DNA of 64,000 nt from Pseudoscleropodium purum (Eukaryota > Streptophyta > Bryopsida > Hypnales > Brachytheciaceae), in the NCBI GenBank assembly GCA_963969395.1, contig OZ017795.1, forward strand, positions 6,262,001 to 6,326,000, written 5' to 3'. Made by a program: the position numbers and the translations under genes. The notes beneath the pieces are model-generated. The model was not told where the DNA came from. It did no database searches and saw only the letters and a list, made by a program, of their open reading frames with translations. Every line of letters begins with the position of its first letter. Positions within the stretch are counted from its first letter, which is position 1. Of this stretch, positions 31,894 through 44,520 are shown in pieces.

Positions 31894-34800
31894 GCAACCT
31901 TTAGAAAGTTCCAAAAACATTAGGACAAAACCAAACTTCCAATTGCACTATTTATAGAGAGGCTAAAATCAACAACTGTGCAATAATTTCCACCCAAGGG
32001 GAAATCATTCTGGTACTAGGATTTGTCGTGGATGATTGATTCCTTCGTTAATCTTCCAAAATACCTTCACCTTAAAAGCACCTCTCTATAAGCTCCAATC
32101 TGTTCTTCTTCCATCTACTCTTCATTTTGGTTAATATTTGGTAGTTACCTACAAGATTGACATAATTAATCCAAATTCTTTACGAATTGGATTCTACAGA
32201 CTATTGGACTTTTTAGATCTAAAAATAAACTATGATGCTTAGCCAGATTGTCACATACACCTTGTAGTGGTCATTTGTTTCATGGACAAAACACTAGGTT
32301 TGACTAACTTTCACATCCTCACTTTCACTCAAAACTGCTAATTTACCCTCACAATCTCTCAACTAAGACTTAGAAGTGTGGACACATTTTGATAAACATT
32401 TTTTCTACTTCTAAAAAGGCTTCTAACTTAATTGGCAAAGATTGCTACCAATTTCATTCAAATAATTTATGCATAATTGCATAAATATTCACTAAATGTT
32501 GCAAAAAATTTACAAAAAATAAATCCAAAGTTCCAAGTGCCAACTTGAGGGCTCTTAGTTTCCTAATCACAATTGTTTCAAAAAAAAAGGTCTACTGACA
32601 TTTTAACATTTCAAATTCAAAAGATTACAAAAAATTCACCTTTTTTTATCAGAATGTCTTCATTGTTTTCACAAATGACTTCTTTCAAACTTTTTAACCT
32701 TTGAAAAATATGAATGGTTGACAAATAACTTCTCTAAAGTACCTAGATAGAAAATTTGTGTGGTAATGGACAATTTTTCTTTATATTTTTTTAGCTTTTC
32801 AAGAAATTAAAATACATTTGATTTGATATTTTGAAGCGCCCATGATACTTATTCAATTTTGTATACGATTTTGTATACAACCTATATGGTATTTATATAT
32901 GATATATATGAATTTTTGTTAATGTGACTTATACATATTATACATATATAAATATGTGATATTTATACACATTATATATGAAGTCTTATATCTATGTATA
33001 CAAAGTTTTATACTTTTAGTATATTATGATTTTTCTAAAACAAATGATGTATTTGTTTTACTTTGAAGTAGTTCATTCTATCTTTTATACTATTTGTATT
33101 TCTTCGTATCCTAGGCTAAATCGGTTGCAACCCCAAACCCAAAGTTTTTCCGAAGCAACTCTAGCTCTCTATAGGAGCCAACCCATTTATGATCACTCCC
33201 CCATTTCCAATATATAGACTAATCTCTTTCTACGTTGTGGTGAGGTTCTTGAAGTAGTTGTGGCGAATTATCATTGGTTGTTGAGCTTTCAATATTGCAA
33301 CTGGCCCTTGATTAATTCTGCAACCAACCCATGGTTGGAAATTTAAAAAAAAATCTATACAACCAGTATTGGTTGTACGATACAGTTCAACTAAAAATTT
33401 AATGATAATTATATTTTGAGTTAAAAAATAATGAAAAATTATATAATCCTTCCAAACTCTATTTTTACATGTGAGAAAATTTCTACACCTAAAAAATCTG
33501 CACTCTACATGCCCGTAATTGCTTAAGTAGTTGGAAATGGATTGGCTCCCTTACCCCGTACCATGTAATGATTTTGGGTGGATGTATAGTTTGGTTTGGC
33601 AAATCCTCTCTACTCCATTCCCCCCTTTCATGTAATTCTTCATTTATATATTGATTTGTGTGTGGTATGATCATTATAACATTCATAAATTGACAACTCT
33701 CTAATTCATGCCATTTCTCTAGTTTCATTGCAAATTTTTTTTTTCTATTTTAAAATTGAGTGAGGCCTTTCTGAGTGCCTAAAATTCCACAAAAGTCTTT
33801 GATACAAACTAGTAATTATAAAAATAAATCTTGGTTACATGTCTTGGATTTTTTAAATCATAATAATATAGGCTCATAGGCTAGTAGGTTCACAAGCTTG
33901 CATACTAGCAATCCTAGTATTCTTATCTTTATTATTCAAGTTTATTCCTTTATTGCAAATCTATTTTTTTTTAAATAATTTTCTTAAAAATTTATCCTAT
34001 TTTGGTTTATTACTAAACTTTATATTGTCCCAAGGACCTAAAATTTTTAACTTTGATCATATTTTTAAAATAAATAGTGTATAAAATGGATAAATTTGTA
34101 TTATGCATTTGTGTTACTTTTCAACTATCATGAAATACAAATTTCTACAATAAATTTTAAAATTATCTATTTGAGTTGTTTGACCATCAATTTCTTTATT
34201 AGAAGTCCAACAATTGTTTTGGAGCAAAGTCTTCTTCAATAAATGGCATTGATTGGTTGGACAAAATGTGACCCCTAAGTTGTTACTTTGGTCTCAAGAC
34301 TTTCTTTTTTGCTTGGTTTTACTAAAATATATAGTAAAAAATTCATTAAGAAAAGTGTTTAAACCATAATTGGTAGAAGTCCCTACTAATAGAATAATTT
34401 CCTCCTACTAGCTTAGAGTGCCTAAATCACTTCAATTCTTTACTTTTAGGAATTGATTAGGAGTTTGAAAGACAATTAGGAGTCCAAGCAATAGCTAGGC
34501 CTAATTATTGTGAGATTTTTATTACTGGGACTAAACCCAACCTACAAGTGTATGTAACAAAATAGGATTAAAGAATTGAAGTCATTAGTCTATAATAGAA
34601 AGTCCTTTTAGCCTTAGATATACTTATAGTCAATTCCTTTATAGGCACCATTCATTTTGAGAGAATTGTAGAAAGTTAGATGTTGCTAGAAAGTTGTACA
34701 AAGGACAATGTAACCAAAGATTGAAGACACATGTTTTTGACCAAATTGGTTCATTAAATTTTCCTTCCAACCAAAAGATTCTTATTCTATCAAGATTTAA

Positions 34801-35150
34801 TAGAGGTAATTAATTTGGACTTTCTTATGAGTAGTGCAAAGTAAGGATAAACACTTGCACTTAGTGTTTAGAAACTTTCTAGAAGTTGCCCAAAAAGTTT
34901 TGGATTTTTCCAAAATGCAAAAGATGACTTTATGGAAAATCAACTACTTTGGCGAATAATGGGATATTCCTAGATTTTATCTAAATTGCAATAAAATTCT
35001 ACTAAAAATCAAGATAGAATGTCTAGTGATAATAATGCCCTTTAACAATTTTCAAAGCATTGTAACATTGACAAGTACTTGAAGTGGTGGCTTCCTCAAA
35101 TTTAGGTTGAATTTAAATGAGTTTAATGTGTTGATCAACATACTAGGAGC
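31894..35150. other. AT-rich spacer with decayed repeats, no gene seen
   Basis: Open frames at 33026 and 33489 lack motifs. The block at 34850-35000 is an inverted, diverged relative of 31650-31940. Confidence 0.45.
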
Positions 35151-35329
35151 TTGCAATATCTAAATGAGGCCAAAGAAGAGCCTTTTTTTACTCACACATA
35201 TCCTTTGGGCACTCTATGCAAGTAAAAATATTTGGAAAATGCAAATTCCATCATCTAGGATTTTTATATTCTCTTGTTTTGACACTAATTTGTTGGCTTT
35301 TGTAAGACCAAATAACTCAAGAGGAAGGG

Positions 35330-35600
35330 TGGTCACTTTGGCTAAATTGGATCTTCCAAAGCCAATGGCACAATACATTTGGCATTTGGAGCTTTTCTTC
35401 AAAATTAGGTAGGATTCAACAATAGATTTGATTTTTTTTTACATTAGAAGGAATTAGTAGTTAGTTTTAGAAATATCTAAAGGTTAGAATGAGGAGAGTG
35501 AGTCTTAGAAAAAGTATAAAAGTTCTTTCCCTCCTTTCACAAACCACCTCCATTTCTATTGTCCAATTTTTGACACTTTGTCATTTTATTGTTCAAGGCC
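35330..35600 (+). repeat. Dispersed repeat paired with 4870-5200
   Basis: Same motif order as the 4.9-kb copy: TTTGGCATTTGGAG, then an AAGTATAAA box, then a pyrimidine tract. The frame at 35489-35806 runs across it and has no recognisable domain. Confidence 0.4.
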
Positions 35601-35776
35601 AATTTGACCATCAATTATGTCTATTTTATATATTAGGAAAAAAAAATTCATTAACTTCTAAGTGTTTTGTGCACTTCTTCAAGGACTCAGTGGTCCCTTC
35701 AAGTTTTGATACACTTTTGCTTATTCACATGGGGGTTATAAATTTGATTACTAACATTTGTGGCTTTGAAGTCTTA

Positions 35777-36035
35777 TTAGTGATCCTACACCAGCTCTTT
35801 GTGTAGGAAATCTCTTCTTGGTGAAGTCTCCCTTAGAGCCTTCGCTTGTAGACACATGTTAACATTCTTGGTATTTTAATTAAATTTTATTAAGTGTTTT
35901 TATATTTTTAGTCCTTGATAGTGATTTTGCACTAGGTTCTTTTGTGGGCAATCCCTTCTTGGTAAAGCCTTCTCAAGCCTTGACCTATAGACACGTGTTT
36001 CATTGAATTCTTGATATTTGGATTAGATTATAAAG
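35777..36035 (+). repeat. Two diverged tandem ~140-bp units
   Basis: AATCTCTTCTTGGTGAAG at 35810 and AATCCCTTCTTGGTAAAG at 35950 begin matching blocks that continue through GCCTTCGCTTGTAGACAC and GCCTTGACCTATAGACAC. Confidence 0.6.
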
Positions 36036-36317
36036 GTTTAGAGCTAACCAAATTTAATTGTTCCATTTACTAAAATACTTACCTTTTGTTTTGTATTTGT
36101 AGTATTTTCCTATGTTCCCTTCTTAAGCATTTGCCTTGTACCATGTACAAAGCCTTGAACTTATACAAATCATTTAGAGACCCATCCATAGTCTTTGTTT
36201 CTTTATTATTGGTTATTTTTTTAGTTGGATGGCAAAGCTTTGATTCCTCCCTTTTAAAAGCCTTGCCTTTCTATTTATTTAGATTAGAAACTATAAGGGA
36301 TCATCTTCCAAAACCAT

Positions 36318-36580
36318 GTTGGACTAAAGAGACAAGTATCGAGACTAGAATTTGTGTATCAAACTAAAGAACTAGGTATTGGAACTAAGGGGCAATATAT
36401 TAAGATTGAGGGGTTGTGTGTCAGGACTTAAGGACTGCTTTCAAGTGAAAAAGGTTGGGTATCAGATGTAAGGGGTATACAATCGAGTGCTAGAGTGTGT
36501 GGGTTTGAATCTAGAATGTAAAAGCTAGGTCCAAAGTGTTGCTAAAGTGTGGGTTCAAAGCATGAAAGTTGGATTGGTTT
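36318..36580 (+). repeat. Degenerate short tandem repeat (GGACTAAG-like)
   Basis: Irregular 20-35-bp units with variants of GGACTAA(A)G, GGTATC and TGTGTG. Units are strongly diverged, and no frame is conserved. Confidence 0.4.
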
Positions 36581-37137
36581 AAATCCGCAATGACCTTAAA
36601 CTACCTTAGGTGATGATAGGTGGTAGAAACTTCTATTGGAGTTCATGGGGTTCATGGTTCAACTCCACATGCTAACATTGTTTGCATAGGGGCTTTCTGT
36701 GATAGTACACAAGGAGTTGTTGTTTGTCCCTTTGCTTGTTTTTAACAATGATTAAGTCTATTGTCGTCCATGGTGGTATAAAGTTTGTCCTAGCTATGAC
36801 CCTCAAAAAGCCATATGTTTAAAGAAAAATGGATTGACTTGATTCCAAAGTATTGAAAGTTGAATTTAAAGTATGAGAGTTGGGTTTTAGGGCACACAAG
36901 TTGGGGACTTGAATACTTAGACTTGCAAACAAGACCAAAAAATATTAACACAAGGGAAAATAAGTATGCCAAAGTATAGGAGCAACAAATTCAAGGGAGA
37001 AAGAGATGGAATGAATGAGATACAAGTAAGTCAAAGTGTTTAGTATTGAGAGATTGAGGAGGAAACAAAGTGAGTGAGGATCAAATTTAATGAAGCTTAG
37101 GACCGCTTTACATCTGGAGACTGGACCAACTTACTAT

Positions 37138-37185
37138 ATTAGAGGCCCAAAATCCTCACTTGTGATTGGATAAAATGTCGAAATT
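37138..37185 (-). repeat. Single dispersed unit related to the 43.4-kb minisatellite
   Basis: On the minus strand this reads TTTTATCCAATCACAAGTG then AGGATTTTGGGCCTCT. It matches a unit of the 43380-43535 minisatellite plus its right flank (GATTTGGGGCCTCT). It occurs once here, so it may represent the unexpanded form. Confidence 0.55.
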
Positions 37186-37779
37186 GGTTCCAACAACTAG
37201 AAGTTGGGTCAATTTAGTGGAATAAATTTTTATTAAAAAAAGATATGATTTGGCATGGCCTAAGTTCCTTGAATTGGGTGCACCAAAAATCGGAGGCTAA
37301 TTCTTGACCTAGGGGCCAATGTCATATTTCAAATATTTTTTTATTTATTAAGTATTATTTTTTTCAACAAATCAGATCCGTTGGATTTTGTGCAATCATC
37401 CTCTAGGTATAAAGTGGCCCTAGAAATTTTAGCCTCTGTGTCTTTCTTTTCTATGTTTCTTTGAATTGGCCTACCTTCATGGCTTCATGTCAAGAAGGCC
37501 TTTATATATGGGAGGATTAGCCCCCATTATAATCTTATTTTCATGAGTAGTTGAGGATGGCCTTCAACCCAAGAAAGACTGAAATTTTATAGAATTGGCC
37601 CAACCTTTACGTGTAAAGCAACCATTAGAAGACTAAATTGTCTCCATAAACAAGGTTTGATAATAGGAATTTTTCAAGTTATTTGATTCCACAACTTTTT
37701 ATTCAATAATTTAGATTTAGATAGAACCTTGATTAGATGCTAAGTCTAAGAGTTCATGAGGCCATGTCTTGCCATTAGG

Positions 37780-40260
37780 TTGATGCTTAGTATTAATTAG
37801 TATTCATTAGTTTTAGTAGAAGTAAAAAATGGCAACTTAGGAAATATTATAAGAAATAGAAAAAAAAAAGAGGAAATAATAGAAGAATAGTAGAGAAGGA
37901 TGAGGAGAATAGATAGGTGAAAGAACACACACAAAAAAATCTTTAGAGTCTCAATTTCTTTTATAACCTTTCCATTTTAGTGGTACATTGAAAGCCAATA
38001 AAATCAACAATTATGGACGTCCAAGATAGATATTACAAGTCTATTATGATTATGATTCAAGAAGATGGAACCATAATGTCTACAACATTAGAGGTATGCA
38101 CTTAAACTAAGTTAGTCTTTGATTTTTAATCTTTACATAGAAATAGAAAATTAAGTAATGAATTAAACAAATAAATCATACCTTAAAATGTTCATTACAG
38201 TCCAACTTTGAATTTAGAATAGAACATTTAATTTTCTAAAGGTTTCCAAAAATATAATAAATTTTAAAAATAGATAAAATTAAAGAAAATATAAATGGAT
38301 GAAGTTTAGTAGTAAAAATGGACAAAAAATAGTATAAATCATCCTAAAAAAGTATTAAAAAAGAATACTAAAATCCAAATTAAACTTAGAGTCCAAAACC
38401 TAAAGTAAAAGTCAATTTGATAATTTAAGTTGGTAGAAAATATGAAGTTTTAAAGTGTTGAATAGTAGTCAAACTTCATCGACATGTAGCTTTTGATGAG
38501 AAGGTTTTGGCTTTAGGTTTCTTAACATTTTAGATAGGTAATTTTATTATTTATAACTAAAAAATATTCCCCCTAAAGGACCAAGCTGCATTTTTTGGCT
38601 ACATAAAAATTTTAGATATGTATGTGTGACTACAAATTTTTGTATTTTTGACCCAAATTTTAATAGAAGGTGGTAAGAAAGAACATATTTCATATGCACA
38701 AAGTCTTATGACATTTGGAAATAGATCAAAAGTTATGGCCTAATATATTGCTTTCTTTTTTGTAAATGGGCAGTTTGGGTAGATAAAAAAATCACTTTTT
38801 TGAAAAATAAAAGGTTGAAATTTTTTTCTAGACTTATATATGCATGAAAAGCTTTGAATCATTTCATTTTGATCAATGAGTCAAAAGTTGTGAGAATTTT
38901 CTATTTACGAATAGTTATGGATGTTTTATTCTAAAATATACTTTGAACTATTTGAAGTCCTTTATCTTACTCAATTTTCAATATTTTTGAAAAATAAAAT
39001 AAAATAAAATCATAGCATAGCATGTAGATTTTTATTAAAACATTCCAACTATTGGGATTGGCATTTTTCAATTCCATAATTCAATTCTTAACAATTTAGT
39101 TCTTTGTCATTTTCTACTATTGTCTACATACTATTTTTTCCTATATGTTGTCTAATACCAAATGATTTGAAAATTTTCAAGTATGTGGCCAACTTGTTTA
39201 GGATAAAGTATTCAAAAAAGCACCACCATTTTGAACATTTATTCATAGAAAAGTCGGCTTGTGAAGTGCACTTGCCCTATTTTTCACAGGGCCAAAAAAT
39301 AATTTCAACAAATTTGAATGTTTACAACTTGTAATGGAGTGGTAGAAATTTCTGAATTTTTTATCACATGTTCTCAAATTATCATAGTACAAGATCCTAT
39401 GGTTACATGTATAAAAAAAATTCAAAAGTTTGTTACTTGTGTTAAAAATGGCAGTTTTTGAGTGTTTTTGGTGAAAACATAGTCGTAGGACTTTAGGGGT
39501 TAAAAGCCTACAAATAGTAATTTAGAAGTAGAAGTCTAGAGTGGCAAATAAAAAATAGGTAGTCAGTTAAAATCTTTTGTAAACATCAAAGGAACAATTC
39601 AAAGTTCAGTCATTTTGGGAATTTTTAAAAGATTTCAAAACTAATTTACACTTAGAAAATATGTCAACATTAAAGAAGATAATGTAGAATGAAGTTTGAT
39701 TGTAGAATTGGATGAAAATAGTAGTTATTTTGGTAATACAAGTGAAAATAAAACTAAAGGAACTATAATTAACCTTAAATTATACCTTGAAATTAAAAAT
39801 GAATTTAGATCAATAGATTAGTAGTAACTAATGGATGAAGTTTGATAGGGTAGTTCATCCATGGATAACTTTTAGTGGAAAAGTTTGATTAGGAAGTATA
39901 TACCATTTTAGAAAGTTCACTAGATGCTATTTAATATAGGCAGTTCGGAATTTAGGTTTAATTAACTTTACCTTGGAGGTCTAAAGTTTTGGTCCACACT
40001 AGCTACAACTGATCCAAACTTCTAAATTTTGAAATTACTTCATTTTAAGTTTGTTCTCAAATTCATTAGGATTTAGCATAAATAAAATTCTTCCATTTTT
40101 TAGAAAGCACAATTAAATGTTGCCTAGACACCCACAAGGAATTCTACATTAGAAACATCAAGAACCAAATTGTGCTTGTACTATCTCAAGGGTGGAGATG
40201 AAACATTCACACAAGGGCAAATAGGGTGATCTAAATTTTAATCCTCATTGCATTTCTTTT
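37780..40260 (+). repeat. Old dispersed repeat paired with 7000-8760, interrupted
   Basis: Weak collinear match with 7000-8760. The interior is split by the TTAA element 38570-39499, which appears to be a later insertion. Non-coding and heavily decayed. Confidence 0.35.
38570..39499 (+). mobile_element. TTAA-type ~930-bp element, near-complete copy
   Basis: Left end CCCCTAAAGGACC at 38570; right end GGACTTTAGGGG at 39488-39499, followed by TTAA (39500-39503). The left flank is mutated (TATTC rather than TTAA). The interior matches 53962-54866 in inverse orientation. Open frames at 39104 and 39243 lie inside and show no transposase motif. Confidence 0.7.
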
Positions 40261-41744
40261 TAAAGTTCAAGGACTATAATCTTGCAATTGAGACTTTTCT
40301 ATCCAAATTTTTTAGAAAAGATGTACTTAAGGAAATTATCTTGAAGATCCTTACTATCAAATCAATCAAAAGATTTCTTAAATTAAGATTCTAGTACTTT
40401 TATTTTTGTTGAAGGAATTTGGTACCCATGTAGGCAATTGTACTCTAAACTTCCTTCCTACTAGTGGTATTAGTATGTCTCAAAGTATCCATGGTATATT
40501 TGTTATGAATCTTCAAATAATTATGAATAAATAAATAATTCAATATTAATTTTTATAATATCTATTTAAATTAAATTCTATCAATTTTTGAAATTTTTGA
40601 AAAATTCAAATCACCAATAGAAACATGGTTTGAGTTGACTAAAGAAATGATTCATGAGAAGGTCTACAATTGATTTGACTAGCCATGTGTGGCTTCCTGT
40701 GGGTCATTTTTTTGAACCATATTTTCATGATTTCTCTTGTCAATCTTCAAAATTTAATACTTATTTCTTACTATCCAATGCTACTTCTAAATAACTACCA
40801 TTTCCTTCAAAGTTACTATTTATCCAATTAGAATTTTTTTTAAAGGCAGATCCACAACGAAGTTACCTTGTATAAATTGTTGATGGATTCTTATAAATGT
40901 GTGTTCTATTCAAAGATACCTTATAAATAAAAAAAATTAAGGATATAATTTCTTCTTTTGCTAAAAGATTCTTTTTATATAAGGAAATTAGTAGCTTGAA
41001 CATTTGTAATGAAAAATTTCACATTCACTTTATGCGACATTAAGTAATTCAATCATACTTTAAATCAATTGCACCAAACCTTAAGTACTAAAATATAAAA
41101 TATAGTTTTGATTAGGATTAAATTTATGCACTTCTAATTGATCTGACAAAAGTCTGTACTATTTTTTTCAAAGTAAATCTTTTGAATAAATTCTAAATAC
41201 CATTTCTAATATTTTTTTTAACACTAAAGGACTAAAGAGCCCACTTTGGGCTTTTTTTCAAAACTTGGGTACACTCTATTGACTTTATAATTTGAAATAT
41301 TTGTATGAGATTATTAGAGGGGATGCCTAATCAACCTAATTTACATGCGCATTTTTGTTTTACATCATTTTGATGAATAATGCAAAAGTTAATCCAAGAG
41401 TTTTTCATTTCTTATTTCAATGTCAAAGCTAGAAAATAATAGTATATTCTAAAAAAATGTTGATTAATTTTATTACATTGTACAAATCGCTATGTTGCCA
41501 AAAACATTTGAACCATTCAACGAGGTGAAAGTTATGAAGAATTTTAGTTTGCAGGCAATGAAGGTAGAAAAAACATAGAAAGTCAGTTTTTTTAAATCAA
41601 TTTTGAAATTTTTCCAAAAAAAAGTAAAACAAAGGATACCAATTTTTTTATTACTATTGAAATTTACAATTGTCAATATCTTGTAAAAATTTCAAGTAAT
41701 TTAGTTTTATCTTTCATTATGTACCATTTTATATTCTACAAAAT

Positions 41745-42110
41745 TTTAAAGAAGAATATGAAAGTTTTTTTGGCTAAGTTTTTTACATATATTCTTGACC
41801 CATTTGACAACATATTGAATAAAATTCACAAGTTATGGACATACATATTTTCTTTTGAAAAAGTTGAAAAAATAAATGTTACCTTCTACATGACTACATT
41901 GGCTAAAAAAGCCTACATAGTTTTGAAGTTTAGGCACATTGAACTTGCAATCAATGGAGATATTCAATGTAATATTTTAGGAGGAAGTACTAGAATGAAT
42001 TAACCAAAGGGTCCTATGGTTGGATTTGTTAAAAAATAAATATAAATGAAATTTTAGCCTTGTTTTGGGGTTAAGTAATAAAAAGCAATTTTGGGTCTCT
42101 AAACATAATA
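41745..42110 (+). repeat. Diverged repeat paired with 58620-58930
   Basis: Shared order: GAATATGAAA.TTTTTTTG, TTGCAAT followed by an (A/T)ATTTTAGGAGG block, a TGAATTAACC-like block, AATAAATATA.ATGAA, then TTGTTTTGGGGTTAAG or TTGTTGTGGGTTTAAG. The 94-codon frame 41719-42003 lies across this repeat and is not treated as a gene. Confidence 0.5.
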
Positions 42111-43379
42111 GAATTTATGGGCCTAAAGCAAATTCTTTTGAAGAATTTACATATTAAAGAAAATTTATGTTTTTTTTAGAATCATTAAGCATTGAGGGGT
42201 GAAATCCCTTAGATGAAAAATGTGGTAATTAGACCTAATTGTAAAATATGTTTAATACCAACCTTTAATTATTTTCATCTAAAATATAAGTCTAAAGTTG
42301 ATTTTGGATACACATAGTTTTTGTACTTTAAAAATTCATCATTTCGTTATACAATTTCACAAGGTATACAATTGGATATTTTTTGTATTACTTAGTGACC
42401 TTGTCATATATATAGCTATATAAAGAATACCAATTTTTTTCTTGTGAAGAAAATATGTGAAATTAGACATTCTTAACTTTCTAAAAACACATTGTAAGCA
42501 CATATACCAAAAAATTGTTAAATTTTGGTTGAATTTCAAATTTAGAATATGAAATTTTTACATATTGCTTTTGCATACATCATTTATGCATTTTAATGTA
42601 TTAAGATATACTATCATAAATCTTAATATAGTAGTGCATGGTTAGTGTATTATTAGTGTATATTGTGATATTTAGAGATATTCGACAACCTTGAAATGCT
42701 CTAATTTTCTATTATTTAATGTTGTGCAAGATTTCTAACATCTACCAAATTTACACAAAGTTCTAGGTTTGGCTGCATCTCAAGTACATTATTCAAATAT
42801 ACATGCTTGTAGTGACCAATTTGGGCTCCTCTAAGATCTAAAGACTTAAAGTAGGTACCCCCAAACTAACAACTTTTGCTACTATATCTAGTTTCTATTG
42901 TTAGATTGGTCAAATTTTCATTGAATTTCTTGTTGGCAAGTGAAAGGAGGTTCCAACACACCAAAGAACACGACACTTGGATATTGTATGCAAAAGTTAT
43001 GAAAGGTCAAATTTTTTTGATAGATTTTCTAGAACCATTTCATCTACATTCATATATACATACATACACACATTGATTTTAAAATTGTACAATATCCAAG
43101 ATGATGATGGCAGTTTTCAACAAGGTGCAATTTGGGATGTATTGTTCCTACCTAAATGATTCGCCCATCCTCATCTTACTCTCTTTCATCTCCATTTTGT
43201 GGCATTGTTTGTTTCTCATGGCTCTATGCCATGAATCCTAAGGGTGACCATTCATTCCTAGTCAAGTGATTGAGATGCATGGATTCTCCAATTTTCATGA
43301 CTTTGTAAACTAGTCACAAATTTGGGGATTCATTCTCCACTTAGTGACTAGGCCCTCCTTGTGCGGGCTAATTGCACAA

Positions 43380-43535
43380 ATTCCAACCTTTTGTCCAATC
43401 CCAAGTGAGGATTCCAACCTTCTACCAATTTCAATTGAGGATTTCAGCCTTGTGTGTAATCCCAAGTGAGGATTTTAATCTTTTGTCCAATCCCAAGTGA
43501 GAATTTTCAGTCTTTTGTCCAATCCGAGGTGAAGA
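43380..43535 (+). repeat. Minisatellite, five ~31-bp units
   Basis: Unit: ATTCCAACCTTTTGTCCAAT followed by CCCAAGTGAGG. Units start near 43380, 43411, 43441, 43472 and 43502. They lie directly before a GC-rich island. Confidence 0.9.
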
Positions 43536-43539
43536 TTTG

Positions 43540-44520
43540 GGGCCTCTTACACAACAGATTGGCCTTGGCCTGACCCGGCCTCGAAGCGCAAAGCGTCCCT
43601 TAGTAAGCTTCCCTTCCCTACCCTACCCTAGTTGTGGGGGTGAGAGGGTTCTGCAAGCAAGCCTGTTTGCATGGGAGAGAGGTTGGGAGGCCAGTGTCGG
43701 GGGGGGCGGGGGGGGGTCTGGCAAACCTGTCCACCCTTCCTTGACGCTTCCGTCTCCTCCCGTCCCGTCCCGTCCCGTCCGCTGGGTCCTGTCAGGACCG
43801 TCTCCTCCTCCTTCGGTCTGCCCACGTCTTGTCAGATGTTCTCTCCGCCAGGTTCAGCACTGAACATGCCCCCAACCCAAGTTACGCAAAAGACATCAAG
43901 GAGGTCCGTCAGTCCGTCTGCCCGTCTGCCTGCCAGAACTGAAGCTCGGGCCAAATTCAACCTTTGACCAAACTGAAGAAACCCAGACCGGACCATAATG
44001 AAATGGAGTTGGATTGGGGACACCTGGCTGCCTGCCTGCCTGGAATTGGAATAGTAGGGCATTCACTCTCTAATCTAATCTTTATATTTTTATATTTATA
44101 TTTATATTTTTGTATTTTTTATATTTTTATATATTTTTAAACACTCTGTACAGTCATCTTCAGTTTGAGTGAGCCGGGTGTCCAAATCTCGCTCTTACAA
44201 AATTGTGTGTGTGTCTGTGTCCTCCCTGACAGGCAGGCTTGAATGGTTAGTACTTCTTGCAATGAAATTCGTGTCAAGAGACGAAGTTCTTCGGAGAGCG
44301 ATCCCACAAGCAAATGTGCTGGGATTGGACTCCTCCCCCCAAACGGTCTCTATTGCTTGAGAACTCACAGTTGGGGTTGGGGCGAGCCATGGAGGCTTCC
44401 GGCTGTCGGTAGAGGACTTTCGGAGAGGCCTTCGGCCTATTGTTGCTTGGTTCTCCCTGGGGTGAGCAATTACTCCTACTGTGATTTTAGTCGTTAGGTA
44501 TTCAAGTTGTTTGGTTTTTG
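43540..44520 (+). other. GC-rich island, possible gene 5' region
   Basis: The only sizeable GC-rich block outside the retrotransposon. It contains a G-run near 43699-43716, four GTCCC pentamers near 43760, CCTGCCTGCCTG near 44030, an AT-rich gap at 44080-44140 and further GC-rich sequence with AGGCCTTCGGCCT near 44426. The abrupt composition change suggests a promoter/first-exon region, a nuclear organellar or other insert, or a decayed GC-rich element. The frames 43537-43863 and 43671-43967 look like low-complexity by-products. Confidence 0.35.
44262..44360 (+). CDS. Possible short coding exon (32 codons)
   Basis: ATG at 44262 opens MKFVSRDEVLRRAI and then ANVLGLDSSPQTVSIA before a TGA. The (V/L)LGLDxSxxxVSIA pattern faintly recalls the first strand of RNase H-fold nucleases of the YqgF type, but with only 32 codons this cannot be established. 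No clear splice donor precedes the stop. It could be a decayed first exon or chance. Confidence 0.15.
   Translation: MKFVSRDEVLRRAIPQANVLGLDSSPQTVSIA

Noticed and set aside
36086..36367. 93-codon open frame with hydrophobic segments
   Set aside because: Hydrophobicity follows from T-rich DNA; the frame runs into a degenerate tandem repeat and shows no family motif.
41719..42003. 94-codon frame
   Set aside because: It lies across a dispersed repeat also present at 58.6 kb, where the frame is not kept.
43380..43535. CRISPR-like array
   Set aside because: Units are contiguous imperfect repeats without unique spacers, in a plant nuclear context; it is a minisatellite.
43537..43967. Overlapping frames of 108 and 98 codons in the GC-rich island
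   Set aside because: Their peptides are Pro/Ser/Gly/Arg low complexity created by GTCCC and G runs; several frames are open at once, as expected from GC-rich DNA lacking stops.
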